Of a stretch of DNA of 64,000 nucleotides, positions 61,463 through 64,000 are shown in pieces. The translations under genes and the position numbers were made by a program. The DNA is from AP-15 sp963701815 (lineage in GTDB: Bacteria; Pseudomonadota; Alphaproteobacteria; ATCC43930; CGMCC-115725). The stretch lies in assembly GCA_963701815.1 (NCBI GenBank), contig CAVPBN010000028.1, positions 1 to 64,000 on the forward strand, read 5' to 3'. Under the pieces are notes generated by a model, which saw nothing but the letters and a program-made list of their open reading frames with translations, searched no databases and was not told the DNA's origin. Every line of letters begins with the position of its first letter. Within the stretch, counting starts at the first letter, position 1.

Positions 61463-61955
61463 TCAATGCGCCTCGACCGGCGGGGACGCCGCAGGCGTCA
61501 CCTTGCGCAACAACGGCGCAAGCACGGCGGCGACGACGAAAGCGAACATGATTGCACGGAACGCGTCGGCATAGGCGAGCGTCGAGGCCTCGCGATAGGC
61601 GAGATGCCAAAGCTTCGAGAGTGCCGCCAGATGGCCGGCGACCGGCCCGCCGAGCGCGGCGGAATAGCGCCCGGTCATGGCGTGCAGGTATCGCTCCATC
61701 GCGCCGTTGGCCGGTGTGAGGCGGCTCGCGATATCGAGGAAATGGCGGTTGGTGCGATCGTTGAGGATCGCCCCGCAGACGGCGATGCCGACCGCGCCGC
61801 CGAGATTGCGCATCATGTTGAACAGGCCGCTGGCATATTTGAGCCGTTCCGGCGACAGGCTGCCGAGACCGAGCGTGACCGCCGGCGCCACCGCGAACAC
61901 TTGCGGGAAGCCGCGCAACAGCTGCGGGACCAGCAGCTCGGCCCCGCCCCATTCA
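61463..61955 (-). pseudogene. C-terminal fragment of a DHA2-type MFS transporter
   Basis: Only the last third of a DHA2 exporter remains: WGGAELLVPQLLRGFPQ, then SGLFNMMRNLGGAVGIAVCG, TNRHF and the final helix. Similarity begins near 61955; upstream there is no continuation in any frame before the cupin gene. About 350 N-terminal residues are lost, so it is a truncated pseudogene. It is clearly related to, but not identical with, the full transporter at 42310-43848. Confidence 0.75.
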
Positions 61956-62197
61956 GCCGCCGACCGGTCCCCGCGGCAGCTTCGCCTCCGGAATCAGTGG
62001 CGATGCAGGCGTAACCGCCTGTCGGGATTGAATTGGCGGCGGCCCGGTGGTTGGGCACGACGGACGGTCGTCGATCGCCGGCATCGGTCGGCGATGATCG
62101 CGGCCGCGATGACCGCCGTCTTGGGCACCCGGCTCAGCCCGCGGCGCGGATCTCTTTGCCCGGCGGAGTGCTCGGCGGTCTCGGGCTCCTGCGGCAG

Positions 62198-62680
62198 TCA
62201 GCCGTCGCGGTGGATCGGATCGACCCAGCGCACCTGTTGCGGCGTCTCGACCGGTTCGATGTCGAGATTGACGACGACGGCCTCGTTGTCGCTGCGCACC
62301 AGCACGCATTCGAGGGTTTCCTCGGCGGAAGCGTTGATCTCCTGATGCGGCACATAAGGCGGCACAAAGATGAAATCGCCGGGCCCGGCCTCGGCGACAT
62401 ATTCGAGATGTTCGCCCCAGCGCATCCGCGCCCGGCCCTTCAACACATAGATCACGCTCTCCAAGGCGCCGTGGTGGTGCGCGCCGGTCTTGGCGTCGGC
62501 GTGGATCTTGACCGTGCCGGCCCAGATCCTCTGCGCGCCGACCCGGGCGAAGTTGATCGCCGCCGCCCGATCCATACCCGGCGTCTGCGCCGTGTTCGGG
62601 TCGAGCTGGTCTCCCGGGATGATCTTTACCCCGTTGGTCTTCCAATCGACGTGCCGGTGGCTGTCGCCCATATCCCTCAT
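62198..62680 (-). CDS. Cupin-domain protein
   Basis: This 160-residue single-domain cupin has the metal motif AHHHGALESVIYVLKG (His, His and Glu) and the second motif PGDFIFVPPYVPHQEIN. It is soluble. It is divergent from the DOPA-dioxygenase-like gene, with a palindromic promoter region between, so the same PadR regulator could control both. The substrate is unknown; cupins are often dioxygenases or isomerases. Confidence 0.88.
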   Translation of the reverse strand: MRDMGDSHRHVDWKTNGVKIIPGDQLDPNTAQTPGMDRAAAINFARVGAQRIWAGTVKIHADAKTGAHHHGALESVIYVLKGRARMRWGEHLEYVAEAGPGDFIFVPPYVPHQEINASAEETLECVLVRSDNEAVVVNLDIEPVETPQQVRWVDPIHRDG

Positions 62681-62737
62681 CCCTGTGACCGATGCTTCCC
62701 GGGCTCAGCTTGCCCCGGCAGGCCGCCGTTTCAAAGA

Positions 62738-62770
62738 GATCTTGACAAGATCGTATCTAGATATATCTTA
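62738..62770 (+). promoter_or_regulatory. Promoter overlapped by palindromic operators, likely PadR-controlled
   Basis: TTGACA (62742-62747), 16 bases, then TATCTT (62764-62769). The -35 lies inside a perfect inverted repeat GATCTTG-A-CAAGATC (62738-62752). The spacer and -10 hold TATCTAGATA (62754-62763) and AGATATATCT (62759-62768), two overlapping perfect palindromes. Such sites fit autoregulation by the PadR gene at 63193, last in the operon it starts. Confidence 0.7.
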
Positions 62771-62809
62771 GAATTCGTTATGTCGAAACGCTCTGACCAA
62801 AGGAAGCGA

Positions 62810-63196
62810 ATGAGCAACCAAATCACCCAGACCACTCGAATCTACGGCTATCACGCGCATGTCTATTACGATTCGGCGACGCGACCGGTTGCGGAGAAGC
62901 TAGCCGAAGCCATCGGCGGCCGGTTCCCGGTAGAGTTCGGCGGCTTCGGCGACGGGCCGGTCGGCCCGCACCCGATCGCCAATCTGCAGATCATCTTCGG
63001 CGCCGCCGAGTTCCCCAACGTCGTGCCGTGGCTGATGCTGAACCGCCGGGGTCTCGACGTGCTGATCCATCCGCTGACCGAGGACCCGGTCGACGATCAC
63101 AGCCGCTACGCGGTGTGGCTCGGCGCCCCGGTCCGATTGAAGCTCGACGCCCTGCGCCGCTCGTACCGGGCGGGATTGTTGCCGGAGGGCAAATGA
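62810..63196 (+). CDS. DOPA 4,5-dioxygenase family protein
   Basis: This 128-residue extradiol-type ring-cleavage enzyme has YGYHAHVYYD with the HxH metal ligands and the later HPLTEDPVDDHSRYAVWLG with the third His. The start at 62810 is preferred because AAGGAAG lies four to ten bases upstream; ATG 62780 is in frame. It overlaps padR (ATGA). It probably cleaves a catechol-like compound. Confidence 0.87.
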   Translation: MSNQITQTTRIYGYHAHVYYDSATRPVAEKLAEAIGGRFPVEFGGFGDGPVGPHPIANLQIIFGAAEFPNVVPWLMLNRRGLDVLIHPLTEDPVDDHSRYAVWLGAPVRLKLDALRRSYRAGLLPEGK

Positions 63197-63777
63197 TCGA
63201 CCGCGAAAAGGATCACGGCCATCGCCATCCGCGCGGCGAAAAACGCCACGCACGCAACACGTTCGGTTTTGACGCCGGCCGGTTCGGCGGTCATCACCAC
63301 GGGGGCGGTCGCCGGCACGGCCAAGTCTTCGACCACGGCGACCTGCGCTATGTGCTGCTGCAATTGATCGCAGAAAAACCGCGCTATGGCTATGAGTTGA
63401 TCAAGACGATCGAAGAAGGCTTTTCCGGCAGCTACAGTCCCAGTCCCGGCGTCGTTTATCCGACCCTGACGTTGCTCGAAGAGCTGGGCTATCTGCGCCC
63501 GGAAAGCACCGGCAGCAGCAAGAAGCTGTATTCACTGACCGACGAAGGCGCCGCTTTCCTGACCGCCAACCGGGCCCTTGTCGACGCGATCTTCGCCCGC
63601 ATGGCGCAAACTGCGCAGGCCTTGGGCAGCGGCCCGGCGCCCGAAATCCGGCGCGCCATGCGCAATCTCGAAATGGCGTTGTCGATCCGGCTCGGCCGCG
63701 GTCAGCTTGCAGCTGGCGGGGTGCGCACGATCGTCGAGGCATTGGACCGGGTCGCCGGCGAGATCGAACGCAGCTGA
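63193..63777 (+). CDS. PadR-family transcriptional regulator
   Basis: The 194-residue regulator has a His/Gly-rich N-terminal tail (GHHHGGGRRHG) that could bind metal, then the PadR winged helix (LRYVLLQLIAEKPRYGYEL, VVYPTLTLLEELGYL) and a C-terminal dimerisation helix region. Its ATG overlaps the dioxygenase stop. It most likely represses its own operon through the palindromes at 62738-62768. Confidence 0.92.
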   Translation: MIDREKDHGHRHPRGEKRHARNTFGFDAGRFGGHHHGGGRRHGQVFDHGDLRYVLLQLIAEKPRYGYELIKTIEEGFSGSYSPSPGVVYPTLTLLEELGYLRPESTGSSKKLYSLTDEGAAFLTANRALVDAIFARMAQTAQALGSGPAPEIRRAMRNLEMALSIRLGRGQLAAGGVRTIVEALDRVAGEIERS

Positions 63778-63788
63778 ACCGATCCTTC

Positions 63789-63830
63789 GACGGCCGGCGG
63801 CCGCCTCGGCGGCTGCCGGCCGCCGTCTTT
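63789..63830 (+). terminator. Terminator after padR
   Basis: A long GC hairpin starting GACGGC and ending GCCGTC is followed by TTT at 63828-63830, 11 bases past the padR stop. The stem has small mismatches. Confidence 0.6.
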
Positions 63831-63875
63831 GCCGGCGCCCCGCGGGTCGCCGGGCGGCGACCTGCCGATCATGGC

Positions 63876-64000
63876 TCATTCCCGGTCGGGTTCGGAGGGT
63901 GAGGGTCGATCCTGCCGTTGCGACAGCCGTCGGTAATAGCCGAGGATGCCCGGCTCTCGACCGGCCTGCTTGAGCCAGTCGAGCGCCTGCGCGGTCGAAT
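63876..64000 (-). CDS. C-terminal end of an unknown gene, cut by window edge
   Basis: The minus strand is open from the window end to a TGA at 63876-63878. The visible end reads TAQALDWLKQAGREPGILGY, then YRRLSQRQDR and an acidic tail. It looks like a real C-terminus (amphipathic helix, then polar tail), but no domain can be named from 40 residues. Confidence 0.45.
   Translation of the reverse strand, partial: STAQALDWLKQAGREPGILGYYRRLSQRQDRPSPSEPDRE

Noticed and set aside
1..64000. CRISPR arrays, tRNA and rRNA genes, complete insertion sequences
   Set aside because: I saw no regularly spaced repeats, no tRNA-like cloverleaf with CCA-adjacent arms, and no full transposase; only the short remnant at 20589-20747.

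Overview
The window is high-GC DNA (mostly two-thirds G+C or more by eye) from a bacterium that is most likely an alphaproteobacterium. Support comes from the block ispG / hisS-prfA-prmC-DUF4167 at 54-60 kb (DUF4167 is essentially an alphaproteobacterial family, and this order is familiar from Rhodospirillales-like genomes), and from the many luciferase-like flavin oxidoreductases, class III CoA-transferases and amidohydrolases typical of soil and aquatic members. No rRNA, tRNA or CRISPR array was found.

Layout. 0-10 kb: catabolic genes (two luciferase-like monooxygenases, AhpD/CMD-like protein, catalase-like protein, EamA transporter, amidohydrolase, BNR beta-propeller, CoA-transferase, FAD dehydrogenase) plus a REP-like hairpin doublet. 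10-15.5 kb: a signalling block, with a minus-strand operon (c-heme/HAMP sensor, Ser/Thr kinase, exported peptidoglycan-binding protein, PP2C phosphatase) converging on a plus-strand FHA-GAF-nucleotide cyclase. 15.7-20.6 kb: amidase, metallopeptidase, alpha/beta hydrolase and luciferase-like genes. 20.6-22.8 kb: an accessory island of lower GC with a transposase remnant, an unknown protein, a PIN protein, a micro-ORF and an HNH nuclease. 22.9-37.6 kb: CMD protein, ada with a 2OG-Fe oxygenase, a Gly/Trp/His-rich exported protein, a Rieske oxygenase, AI-2E transporter, OmpA-like lipoprotein, SMP-30, CoA-transferase, SDR and a UbiH-like monooxygenase. 38-41 kb: molybdenum hydroxylase pair. 40.8-45.6 kb: type III polyketide synthase / methyltransferase / MFS exporter / P450 operon, probably for a phenolic lipid or pyrone. 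46.5-54 kb: a six-gene Hyf-like membrane complex whose large subunit lacks the N-terminal NiFe ligands and most of the C-terminal set. 54-61 kb: housekeeping genes with an inserted AbiEii-type toxin pair. 61.4-64 kb: truncated transporter, cupin, and a DOPA-dioxygenase-like gene with its PadR regulator behind a palindromic operator-promoter.

A striking technical feature is that at least eight frame breaks in otherwise intact genes are all repaired by removing one base. This points to insertion-biased sequencing error rather than real gene decay, and I annotate these as single genes with a frameshift.

The strongest candidates for unusual biology are the NiFe-less Hyf complex with a fused ferredoxin/small subunit, the heme-sensor/kinase/phosphatase/FHA-cyclase module, the phenolic-lipid-like cluster, and the PIN/HNH accessory island.
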